Positions 25,487 to 33,709 of a stretch of 64,000 nucleotides of DNA are shown here, piece after piece. Every line of letters begins with the position of its first letter. Within the stretch, counting starts at the first letter, position 1. The DNA is from Sporosarcina sp. FSL K6-1508 (lineage in GTDB: Bacteria; Bacillota; Bacilli; Bacillales_A; Planococcaceae): assembly GCF_038007465.1 (NCBI RefSeq), contig NZ_JBBOXF010000001.1:1018501-1082500 (forward strand), written 5' to 3'. Both the position numbers and the translations under genes were made by a program. The notes under the pieces are model-generated. The model ran no database searches, was not told where the DNA came from, and worked only from the letters and a program-made list of their open reading frames with translations.

Positions 25487-26088
25487 AAAATAACACTATT
25501 CCTCCTGGTGGTGAGAAGGCGTCTAGTCATGAAGGATGGAAGCTGCAAAAAGATTTATTCGTTGCATTTTGTAGGGTAGGCTTGTTGGGTTTCGGAGGAG
25601 GACCGTCAGCAATTCCGTTATTTCATCAGGAAGTCGTGCGCAATTACAAATGGATGGATGAAGATGAGTTCGGCGATACTCTTGCTCTCGCAAATACTAT
25701 GCCCGGACCGATTGCAACAAAATTGGCAGGGTATATTGGCTACAAAGTGGGCGGAAAGTTAGGCTGTTTCAATGCCATTATCGCTTCCGTATTACCAACC
25801 TCGCTAATGATGATCTTGTTAATTGGTATCTTACAGAAATACAAAGATATCCCATGGGTTAAAAATATGTCAGCATCTGTTGTGCCGGTGGTGGCAGTCA
25901 TGCTAGGGATACTATCCTGGGATTTCATCAAAAAATCCGGTGATACACTCGGCTGGAAAAAGGCATTGACGATGCTGGTTACTGCGGGAATTTTAATGGA
26001 AGCATTGAATATACATCCCGCAATTATTATATTGATCGTTCTAATTTTCATCTTCCTTCCAATTCGAAGAAGGAGGGAGAAAGTATGA
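25480..26088 (+). CDS. ywrB: Chromate transporter, first half-size subunit (YwrB-like)
   Basis: The protein of about 200 residues is a short-chain CHR membrane protein with around five helices. Signatures include the FxGFGGGPSAIPLFHQEV motif and NTMPGPIATKLAGYIGYKVGG. Two such half-size proteins are needed to make a transporter, and the second gene overlaps this one by four bases. The start is unclear: TTG 25480 or GTG 25483 overlap the ywrD stop and no good ribosome site is visible, so it may depend on coupling. B. subtilis ywrA and ywrB are the counterparts; the true substrate in this setting could be another oxyanion. Confidence 0.85.
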   Translation: MVKNNTIPPGGEKASSHEGWKLQKDLFVAFCRVGLLGFGGGPSAIPLFHQEVVRNYKWMDEDEFGDTLALANTMPGPIATKLAGYIGYKVGGKLGCFNAIIASVLPTSLMMILLIGILQKYKDIPWVKNMSASVVPVVAVMLGILSWDFIKKSGDTLGWKKALTMLVTAGILMEALNIHPAIIILIVLIFIFLPIRRRREKV

Positions 26089-26621
26089 TTTATTGGCAAC
26101 TATTTCTCGCATTTTTTATATCTGGAATGCTGGGTTATGGGGGAGGACCGGCTACTATTCCATTAGTGGAGAATGAAGTAGTCGGGACATATGGGTGGAT
26201 GGATACGCAAGAATTCAGTGAGGTGGTTGCAATCGGAAATTCACTGCCGGGTCCGATTGCAACGAAAATGGCTGCATCCATCGGCTATTCGGAAGGTGGG
26301 ATCCTAGGAGCATTTGTCGCATTATTTGCTTCTGTAGCGCCGTCTCTATTTCTGATGATCGGATTGATGGCTATCCTCATGAAATACAAAGATCATCCCA
26401 AGGTGAAAAGTATAACGAAGCTTATCCGCCCGGTCATCGCCATTCTCTTAGTGTTTATGACTGTCCAGTTTGTGCAAACGTCGTTCGAAGGGGTCGGATA
26501 TTTATATACTGGAATCATAGCCCTAGCTAGTTATCTGATGCTGCAGAAGTGGAATTGGCATCCGGCGTTTGTGATCTTGATTGCACTAGGTTTTGGTGCA
26601 TTGACTGGGATTGAATGGTGA
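26085..26621 (+). CDS. ywrA: Chromate transporter, second half-size subunit (YwrA-like)
   Basis: The 178-residue CHR protein has the same repeat as its neighbour: GMLGYGGGPATIPLVENEVV, NSLPGPIATKMAASIGYSEGG and a hydrophobic second half. ATG 26085 overlaps the previous stop and follows GAAGGAGGGAG. Together they should form a heterodimeric inner-membrane transporter. It ends the Lrp-ABC-GGT-CHR region. Membership of the same transcript as the peptide transporter is likely because all gaps are short or negative. Confidence 0.87.
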   Translation: MIYWQLFLAFFISGMLGYGGGPATIPLVENEVVGTYGWMDTQEFSEVVAIGNSLPGPIATKMAASIGYSEGGILGAFVALFASVAPSLFLMIGLMAILMKYKDHPKVKSITKLIRPVIAILLVFMTVQFVQTSFEGVGYLYTGIIALASYLMLQKWNWHPAFVILIALGFGALTGIEW

Positions 26622-26844
26622 AAAGGAGTACTATTTTTTTAGCGAAAGCTGGTTCTGCAAAATTTGCCATGAGCATTCAAAATTGGGTACCTGCGTAAGA
26701 AAGAATCATGAATGTTTTAACTTTCATGGTACTTTACTACACAGGTATTTTTTTAGGGTGAAATGACCCGTAACGGTGATAACCTCGCTCGAGAAGGTGA
26801 TACAATCAAGCCAAGCCCTCGCTGAACCATTTAATCCGTCCGAG

Positions 26845-26870
26845 CAAAAAAGCATCCATTAAGGATGCTT
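26845..26870 (-). terminator. Terminator for the minus-strand flavoprotein
   Basis: Read on the minus strand, AAGCATCC and GGATGCTT pair around a short TTAAT loop and are followed by a T run. It may stop plus-strand readthrough weakly. The 289-base gap it lies in also holds a weak copy of a short dispersed motif (see findings). Confidence 0.8.
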
Positions 26871-26910
26871 CAACCCACAAATACTTCATCCAATCGTCTC
26901 ATTGTGTAGA

Positions 26911-27537
26911 TCAGCTTTCAAGCAAATTCCCTTGTGCGGGAATCGGATGTTCTTTCAGCATTCTTGCAAGATGGATTGTATTATAAGCAAGCATTTCAAC
27001 ATGCTTTTTCGTGAAATCATTTGTTTGCCCGGCGGCGATATAAGATGGACCGGGTCCTGCTTCTCCGACCCAATATGTATCGACATTCGGGGGAATAACA
27101 AACCCGATATGCGATAACCCATAGAGAATGGAAGCGGCGGCATGCTTAGCTCCGTCTTCGTTGCCTGTTACAACAACCCCGCCTACTTTATTATAATAAA
27201 TGGCTTGTCCTTTATCATTTGTCTCCCCACTGCTTCCATACAATCTTTCTATGGCAAGCGTTGCGATACTACTTTTTTCCCCAAGCCAAAGCGGTGTCCC
27301 GATAATAAGGATATCCGCTTCTTTCACCTTTTCAAATATCTGTGGCCACTCATCGCCATCTCCCATATCAGGACTCATTCCATAGGAAATCGCATAATCT
27401 GCCAGTCTAACGACCTCTGCCACGACATTTTCATTATCATAAATTTGGCAGACCTTCTTCGCAAGCGCCTCCGTATTCGATTCCTCCTCCGAATTTTTCA
27501 ACGTCGCATTCAAAATAAGTGCTTTCAACGCTCCCAT
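26911..27537 (-). CDS. Flavodoxin-like NAD(P)H-dependent FMN reductase family protein
   Basis: The 208-residue protein has the flavodoxin/FMN-reductase fold. It shows a first beta strand with a phosphate loop region (ALILNATLKNSEEESNTEAL), ADILIIGTPLWLGEKSSI as the second flavin-contact region, and GGVVVTGNEDGAKHAAASIL. These are typical of NADPH-dependent FMN reductases or WrbA-like quinone reductases. The ATG at 27537 follows GAGGAGGATTTTG; a TTG directly upstream is in frame. It is a single-gene unit with its own terminator and no informative neighbours. Confidence 0.85.
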   Translation of the reverse strand: MGALKALILNATLKNSEEESNTEALAKKVCQIYDNENVVAEVVRLADYAISYGMSPDMGDGDEWPQIFEKVKEADILIIGTPLWLGEKSSIATLAIERLYGSSGETNDKGQAIYYNKVGGVVVTGNEDGAKHAAASILYGLSHIGFVIPPNVDTYWVGEAGPGPSYIAAGQTNDFTKKHVEMLAYNTIHLARMLKEHPIPAQGNLLES

Positions 27538-27619
27538 CAAAATCCTCCTCTGTCATTTTGCCTTCTACTCTATTAGTACCCTGTGAGTCCGGTGAAAAAC
27601 GTCAATCTATTAAGAAGCA

Positions 27620-27667
27620 AATAAGGACCAAATAAGGTACAGTTGAGTACCTTATTTGGTCCTTATT
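27620..27667. repeat. 21-bp perfect palindrome, bidirectional terminator-like
   Basis: Two perfect 21-base arms (27620-27640 and 27647-27667) containing GGACCAAATAAGGTAC flank a six-base loop. The stop codon of the minus-strand GTPase lies inside one arm, so the palindrome is also its terminator. A diverged copy lies at 36521-36567, which shows this is a dispersed repeat and not just one terminator. Confidence 0.88.
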
Positions 27668-28961
27668 CTATTTCAACAAACTCCTCCCGGGCACTTTTCA
27701 CAACTTGTTTCAACTCACCTTCAGGAACACCTTTCAGATAATAAGCAACCGCAGCCTTACCAATGGCATACGTCCCGCCACTCGCAATGCTCGCACTAAT
27801 AGCGGAACCTGCTCCTGGCAGAACCAGATTCGCAAACTTACTGCCTTGCTGCGCAATCATCCGCAGCGTGAAACCGGTCGCGCCAATTCCACCAAGCGAA
27901 ACAAGCAGTTCTCTGGCCGTTTTGAACTCCAAATCGCGACCGGACAAATATGCGACAATCATCAAAAGAACTGTCTGCAACGACAATAAGACAGCGATAT
28001 CTGTCGCGATAATAGGACTTAGCGCAACCGTAGCAGCGAGTGCTGAAAACACTTTGATGAACCGGAGTGCAATTTTCTCGGCAATCTTATTGACCCGTAT
28101 CGTCATGCCGAGATGGATGGCCGCCCGTATGTCGATACTTTGTTCCAAAAAATCCAGCAATTCCTCGATTCCATAACGACCATCAAATTCAATCGTCAAT
28201 TCACGGCGTTCTTCCTGGGGCAAGTCATCGGCATCCCGATCCCATTCAATATAAGAAGAAACAGGGATAATCGCCTTCACTCGTGCATCCTGTTCCTTAA
28301 AGATCCGCATGAGCTGGGCTTTCTTCTCTTCAATCAAGCCCAGCTTGCCCTTAGGATAATCCGCAGGGTTTTTAATACGGGAAGGATTCAACTCATCCAC
28401 ATGCGTAATAATGCCAACCATCGGCAAATCATATCCCGCATTCAGCATCATCTTTTTCGCGCTATCCACGTCTTTATCGATATGCGCCCGTTCCGTCGCT
28501 TTCTGCAAAAAAAGGATCGCATCCGGTCGAAACGCCTTAATGACAGTCGCAAGTTCGGACTCAGCTGTCTGATTAAATGATTCGGATTCACCAATCCCGC
28601 GCGTGTCTATCACTTCAAAATACACCTGGCCATCTGATTCATATGTAAACCGCAGTGCTTCCTTCGTTCCAATCTCAACGTCGCTTACTTCCGCCAGATA
28701 TCTCCCGCTCATAGCATTGATCAAACTACTTTTTCCTACACCTGTCCGTCCAACAAGTACAAAGCGGGGAGGACGGGGATCCTTTAAACCTTCCAACAGT
28801 TTATTCAAATCCTTGTCATCTAGCAAAACGTCCATTAACTTCTCCTGCTGCTTACCCGTCAACAAATTACTCGGGATCTTAGCAAGCAAATCTTCCAGGT
28901 AGTTATTCAAATTACCAATATGGCTCATTCGTTTCTGTATTTCCTCGAATTGGGGGTTCAT
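27663..28961 (-). CDS. Era-like GTPase with C-terminal membrane-associating domain
   Basis: The 432-residue protein has a dynamin/Era-type G domain: P-loop GRTGVGKSSLINAM near residue 80, G3 DTRGIG, and G4 THVD within GIITHVDELNPS. It is followed by a C-terminal region with hydrophobic, glycine-rich stretches (VFSALAATVALSPIIATDIAV, then a GAGSAISASIASGG segment), as in the GTPase/DUF697 group. This suggests association with the inner face of the membrane. The start is the ATG eleven bases after AAAGGAG; the upstream ATG overlaps it. Function in the cell is unknown. It stands alone between two intergenic repeat elements. Confidence 0.82.
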   Translation of the reverse strand: MNPQFEEIQKRMSHIGNLNNYLEDLLAKIPSNLLTGKQQEKLMDVLLDDKDLNKLLEGLKDPRPPRFVLVGRTGVGKSSLINAMSGRYLAEVSDVEIGTKEALRFTYESDGQVYFEVIDTRGIGESESFNQTAESELATVIKAFRPDAILFLQKATERAHIDKDVDSAKKMMLNAGYDLPMVGIITHVDELNPSRIKNPADYPKGKLGLIEEKKAQLMRIFKEQDARVKAIIPVSSYIEWDRDADDLPQEERRELTIEFDGRYGIEELLDFLEQSIDIRAAIHLGMTIRVNKIAEKIALRFIKVFSALAATVALSPIIATDIAVLLSLQTVLLMIVAYLSGRDLEFKTARELLVSLGGIGATGFTLRMIAQQGSKFANLVLPGAGSAISASIASGGTYAIGKAAVAYYLKGVPEGELKQVVKSAREEFVEIE

Positions 28962-29175
28962 AAGGAAAAAACTCCTTTGCTGCATAGTTACAACTTCTTT
29001 ACCCGTTTTGGATGGAATTCAGTCGGATTTAGATGTTGAATTACCCGTTCCATAAGAAAACCGGAATCTATATGGATGATCGTTATATTGAATTATTGGT
29101 TGCTATATAAGTTGAGTCTAGTATTGTCCCTTAGTTAGTAGGTGCTTTTTGTTGCAAAAAGTGACCGTCTATCCT

Positions 29176-29280
29176 GTTATGACCAGCATTGGCCCGATTA
29201 TGACCGGCATGAGCCCCATTATGCTCACCATGGCTTCGAATATGCTCGGCATAAGCCTTATTATGACCGCCACAGGTTAA
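29176..29280. repeat. Tandem array of five 21-bp units
   Basis: Five units begin at 29176, 29197, 29218, 29239 and 29260, each starting NTTATGACC or NATATGCTC, as in ATTATGACCGGCATGAGCC. The period equals that of the array at 6226. The core TTATGACCGG resembles TTATGAGCGG on the minus strand of that array. It lies in the roughly 450-base gap between the GTPase and the chemotaxis receptor, which holds no gene. Confidence 0.85.
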
Positions 29281-29408
29281 TTGAATAAATTCATTTCCAT
29301 TTTGCAAAGTGGATTTTTCTATCTTGATTAAAAAACTAATGCCATGTCGATAAAAAACTATACTGGAAAAGAGGTTTCATATGACACTCTGCTTGTTTCA
29401 TTTTCTAT

Positions 29409-31097
29409 CTAAACGGTAAACCGTCCCATATCATTTTGAAGCTTTTCCGCAAGTTCTGCGAGCGTTTGTGCACTTGACGCTATTTCTTCAGTTGCCGCAA
29501 GCTGCTCGTCCGTCGCGGCACTCGATGATTGGGCTTCAACTGAGGCTTGCATCGCAATCGCTACAATTTTGCCCGATTCACTCGAAACTTTATCGGTCAT
29601 TGCCCGAATTTGTTCAATCGTAACAGAGACATTGCCAATTTTTTCTCGCATATCGTTCGCTGCATATTCAATTCGATGGAAAATTTCACCCGTTTTATCG
29701 GTTGCCACAAGTCCATCTTCAACACGCTTACTGTTATCTTCTGTACTCAAAACAGCACTTCCAACGACTTGAATCATCAAGTCAATCATTAGACCGATAT
29801 CTTTGGCAGACTGTTTGGATTGTTCGGCAAGATGGCGTACTTCTTCGGCCACAACCGCAAATCCTTTTCCATGTTCACCGGCCCTTGCTGCTTCAATTGC
29901 AGCATTCAAAGCCAATAAGTTTGTTCGATCAGCAATTGCCGTTATGAGCGATGTCACTGTTCGAATGTGTTCAGAATGCGTAGCCATTTCGCTAATAATA
30001 CCGGCAGATTGCCCGATCGTCGTACGAATCATCGTCATTTGATTTGTGAAATCGTGCATAAGTATTGCCCCGTCACCGACAAGTCGTGTTACTTCTTCGG
30101 AAGAAGACAACAACACTTCATTGTCTTTAGTAATTCGATTAATGCCTGTTACCATTTCATCCATGGAAATCGTCGACCCTTTTACAGTGGATACTTGTTG
30201 TTCGCTTGCTATCAAGTTACGCACTGTGATTTCAGCCACCATTTCAGAAGCAGCAAGACTTTCCTCCGAACTTGCTGATAATTCTTCCGCATGAACGGCA
30301 AGCTGAACAGCGGACTGTCTTGCATTTGTTATCGTTTCACAAAGATCTTCAACCATGCCATTAAAAGCAAACGCCATTTCTCCGATTTCATCTTTGTTGC
30401 GAATGTTCACCGCTTCAACAGCGAGGTTTCCGGAGGCAATTTGTTTTAGTGCATCCGTCATCGTTTCGACAGGACGTGCAATACTGCGGCTAATGAGCCG
30501 GGCAATGATTATAGTAACGACAACGGCAATGGCTATCAGGCTAGCAATCAGAACTTGAATCCATGCTAATACACTTTGCAGCTCTTTTTCAGTCTGAGCT
30601 TGCTCAATACTTTGATGCTTAATCAGTTTTCCTATATTCTCATTAACGGCATCCTCGTAAATCTCTCCTTCGGCTGCTATCTTCGCCGCACTTACCAGTT
30701 TGCTTTCTTTCACGTCTCTTATTACGATTTCGCTGATATCCTGATAACTTAAAGATGCCTCTTTAACGGCTTTAAGCAAATCACGTTCAGAAGGAGTTTG
30801 TATGAGTTTATCGACTGTTTTTAGTTTATTTTTAAATGAAGCAAGCACTTCATCACGATGAACTAAATAAGAATCCTCTTTGTAAATGATAAAACCATGA
30901 ATGTTTTTTGCAACTTCGTTTTGATTGGATAACAATTGCTCAAACAACAAGACACTCTTTATATTGTCATCGATGAAATACCGGTACTTATCATTCAATT
31001 TCGTTAATGCCCATAATCCGGATGCACCAACAACGATTAAAATGACAAGTATGGATGTGAAGCCAATCCATAGTTTTTTTCCTACAGTAATTCGCAT
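29409..31097 (-). CDS. Methyl-accepting chemotaxis protein
   Basis: The 562-residue transmembrane receptor has a first helix at residues 10-31, an extracellular four-helix-bundle sensor domain to about residue 180, and a second helix (VLIASLIAIAVVVTIIIARLI). A HAMP domain and a long signalling coiled coil follow. The highly conserved hairpin tip is seen as ITAIADRTNLLALNAAIEAARAGEHGKGFAVVAEEVRHLAEQ-like sequence, which contacts CheA and CheW. Ligand cannot be predicted. It is a single gene; its ribosome site is a weak G-rich stretch before ATG 31097. Confidence 0.95.
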   Translation of the reverse strand: MRITVGKKLWIGFTSILVILIVVGASGLWALTKLNDKYRYFIDDNIKSVLLFEQLLSNQNEVAKNIHGFIIYKEDSYLVHRDEVLASFKNKLKTVDKLIQTPSERDLLKAVKEASLSYQDISEIVIRDVKESKLVSAAKIAAEGEIYEDAVNENIGKLIKHQSIEQAQTEKELQSVLAWIQVLIASLIAIAVVVTIIIARLISRSIARPVETMTDALKQIASGNLAVEAVNIRNKDEIGEMAFAFNGMVEDLCETITNARQSAVQLAVHAEELSASSEESLAASEMVAEITVRNLIASEQQVSTVKGSTISMDEMVTGINRITKDNEVLLSSSEEVTRLVGDGAILMHDFTNQMTMIRTTIGQSAGIISEMATHSEHIRTVTSLITAIADRTNLLALNAAIEAARAGEHGKGFAVVAEEVRHLAEQSKQSAKDIGLMIDLMIQVVGSAVLSTEDNSKRVEDGLVATDKTGEIFHRIEYAANDMREKIGNVSVTIEQIRAMTDKVSSESGKIVAIAMQASVEAQSSSAATDEQLAATEEIASSAQTLAELAEKLQNDMGRFTV

Positions 31098-31376
31098 GAC
31101 CTGAAGTCCCCCTATGTCTTATAGTTATTTATAATTATATGACGTAGGACAAAAGTTTTATGTAATAATTATGTAAAGATTGTAAAGGAATGATAAAGAG
31201 GCTACTTCCGTGACAGACGGCCAAAAGGTTGTGTAGGTGAATAACCCAAGAAATTGAAAATGCACCCTGCACAGCTGCTCATCTACTAACGCTATACGCT
31301 GGTACCCTTGACGCAATCTTTTTAACTACAAGGGCTATCAGTAAATGTAGTATGCTTTTTTAAAAAGAAAAAAACC

Positions 31377-32015
31377 CTATATATGTTGAATAACTGAATA
31401 CGGCATATGCGCTTTACAGGGGCTTGTGGGAGGTCACTGAAAAATCCCCAATACTTGAAGTGAATCGAAAATCCTGCTAATACCGCTTCGACGCTTTGTG
31501 GATGCCTCCCGCGATAAGCCAGAAAGGAGACCACTTTCAGTCTTATCGCTTCGGCTACCACGAAGTCGCGTCTTCGCTGGATAGTCTATTTGAGAAAGCG
31601 CATTTCTTTTCCTGGGATGAGGCCTACAACTTGGAGTGCGATAAATCGAGCGAATGTGATCAACGAATCGCACAATATATGAGGAATGAATCAGAATTTC
31701 TACTAATTACGTTTCGACGCTTTGTGGATGCCTCCCGCGATAAGCCGGAAAGGAGAGCACTTTCAGTCTTATCGCTCCGGCTACCACGAAGTCGCGCCTT
31801 CGCTGGATGGTCTATGTGAGAAAGAGCATTTCATTATCTGTGATGAGATCTGTAACCTGGAGTACGTCTTTCTTGACTATAATTATGTTTGCTTGGCCTA
31901 TGGCGAGAGGCATTCCCTAGCGCCAAGTGTTCTACAATCCATATCCCGAATTACAACCCTCTTTTATTGAGTGTCACAGTAGATTCAATGGGATTCTTTA
32001 TTTCAACATATATAG
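31377..32015. mobile_element. MITE-like element A with 14-bp terminal inverted repeats
   Basis: CTATATATGTTGAA at 31377-31390 and TTCAACATATATAG at 32002-32015 are perfect inverted ends. The 639-base inside has no convincing gene. It holds two direct copies of a roughly 100-base module (from about 31487 and 31711) that folds on itself: CGACGCTTTGTGG pairs with CCACGAAGTCG, and inside this GCGATAAG pairs with CTTATCGC. A second, inverted copy of the whole element is at 55669-56150. No target duplication is evident. The sequence just before it (31098-31376) shows no gene. Confidence 0.75.
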
Positions 32016-32120
32016 TGAATTTCCACTAGGACATTTCTATTTCATCTTAATCGGAACTCTTTTCGTGGCAACCCGAAAAACCGATTTTATTTCGCATTAC
32101 TTCATTCGCAATATCAAGAT

Positions 32121-32942
32121 TTATACTTTCATCGGTTGATTTTTATTAGGAAGAATGCTTTTTGCGCCGGCGCGTGGGCGACCAAATTTATACCACTGCC
32201 TAAAAAGGATAAAGATCAGTAGCAGATCGACTGCATCGCCTCCGTAATACATCAGCAATGCGCCAGTTCTTGCCTGTTCTTCCGGAATGCCTTCCGGTGG
32301 GTATGCGTAGATGAATTTTGACAGGATACCATGACCGGCAAGGGCTAGGATGAAGACGGTAGTTCTGTATGGGAAACTTAAACGGTGGGAAACGGGATCG
32401 ATGTAGAGTAAAGAAATTGTGAAAAAATAGCCGGCGATGAAGACATGAATGTGAATGAAGACATGGAGCAACAGATTTGTATGCATCGCTGCATAAAGAT
32501 TGGTTGTATAGATAAGCCATAACCCTCCGATGTTCAAGATTGAGGCGACAATAGGATGGGTGAAAAAACGGATTGGGTGTCTTTGTAACAGACGGCTAAG
32601 TTTTCTTGCAACATGAACGTTTAGTGTACGCAATAGTAATGTCATAGGTGCTGCGAGCGCGATAAGAAGCGGAGCGAGCATGCCCAGAAGTAGGTGACCC
32701 ATCATGTGAGCCGTGAAATCGGCATAGGATTGACGAGAGAGTGGGCCGACCACTGCGGCGGCTGCAAAGAGCACGCCTGTAACAAAGGAAGACGTACGTA
32801 GCAATGACCATTTACGAAGGTGCCCCCGTTGATTGGTTACTAAAACAGCTCCGATGTAAAATCCAATTGCAAGCAATGCCGAAATTCCAAAAAACAGATC
32901 GGTAAAGAGAAAGGAAGCATGATTGCTTGGCTCATGATGCAT
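32121..32942 (-). CDS. CtaG-type cytochrome c oxidase assembly membrane protein
   Basis: The 273-residue protein has about seven membrane helices and resembles the caa3-type CtaG family needed for copper insertion or assembly of the oxidase. Family-like features are the histidine-rich spots DFTAHMMGHLLLGMLAPLL and LLLHVFIHIHVFIAGYFF and the segment LYIDPVSHRLSF. ATG 32942 follows AAAGGAGCG. It overlaps the end of the DUF2243 gene by 11 bases, a gene pair I have seen in other Bacilli. No oxidase subunit genes are in the window. Confidence 0.82.
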   Translation of the reverse strand: MHHEPSNHASFLFTDLFFGISALLAIGFYIGAVLVTNQRGHLRKWSLLRTSSFVTGVLFAAAAVVGPLSRQSYADFTAHMMGHLLLGMLAPLLIALAAPMTLLLRTLNVHVARKLSRLLQRHPIRFFTHPIVASILNIGGLWLIYTTNLYAAMHTNLLLHVFIHIHVFIAGYFFTISLLYIDPVSHRLSFPYRTTVFILALAGHGILSKFIYAYPPEGIPEEQARTGALLMYYGGDAVDLLLIFILFRQWYKFGRPRAGAKSILPNKNQPMKV

Positions 32943-33441
32943 GAGAAAACGCTCCTTTCCCTTTACGTTGATCGCTTTTGGCTTGGATGGTTAAGGCGAT
33001 ACCGGCGCCAATCATAATGGCTGCGGTAATATTCCATACAAGATCATACGGCAAAATATCCACATTGTATCGGATCTGGTGGATGCGCATGATCTTATGC
33101 TGGATTGTCCCGTCATAGAGTTGGAAAATCCCGGCGCCCAACAATTTTCCTCCCCACCACATCTTATGCCACAAAGCGTGATGCCGGCGCAGGTCGGCAA
33201 GTAAGAATAGCCCCCCGACGGTCGCGAACCAACTAAATGCGTGAAAGAGCCCATCTGAAACAAGACCGACCGCAACCGTCGATATGTCGTAAAATTTATG
33301 CCAATGAAGCAATTGGTGAAACAAGGTTTCGTCAAGAAAAGCAACAAAACCTAATCCGAACAAGATACCTGACCAAAGATTTCGGCGTGCAAACGTTACT
33401 TTGTTCGTGGAATATGCTTGCTTATTCTGTAGGGTCTTCAT
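32932..33441 (-). CDS. DUF2243 membrane protein
   Basis: The 169-residue protein has four membrane segments and the DUF2243 hallmarks GFVAFLDETLFHQLLHWH and SDGLFHAFSWFATVGG, followed by the HHALWHKMWWGG and HQIRYNVDILPYDLVWN regions. Many conserved histidines suggest metal or haem contact. The start was set at the ATG seven bases after GGAGGAAG, five codons inside the longest frame. It precedes and overlaps the CtaG-like gene, so a role in respiratory-chain assembly is inferred from the partner only. Confidence 0.85.
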   Translation of the reverse strand: MKTLQNKQAYSTNKVTFARRNLWSGILFGLGFVAFLDETLFHQLLHWHKFYDISTVAVGLVSDGLFHAFSWFATVGGLFLLADLRRHHALWHKMWWGGKLLGAGIFQLYDGTIQHKIMRIHQIRYNVDILPYDLVWNITAAIMIGAGIALTIQAKSDQRKGKGAFSHAS

Positions 33442-33709
33442 AATGTCTTCCTCCATCTAAAGAAGTTAGTGCTTTTCCAAGTATATCCGCAAGGGGATGG
33501 TGGTAAACGGCGTGGGGAAATTGTCTGATGCTAGTCACCGGATGCCGTAGTTTCCCTGTGCCTGCTTGGTAATAGTTTCTGGGTATAGTAAGACTCTATG
33601 GAAATAGCAATCAGCTAACATGTAGAAGTGTGCTTTTGTTTGGTATCATTTGACTATAAGGACAATGGACAGGTTATGAAAGACATGCTGTTTTTAAGGA
33701 GTGAAAAAC

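Noticed and set aside
31496..31819. 107-aa open frame inside the MITE-like element
   Set aside because: It reads through the folded module, has no ribosome site and is not kept as a frame in element B.
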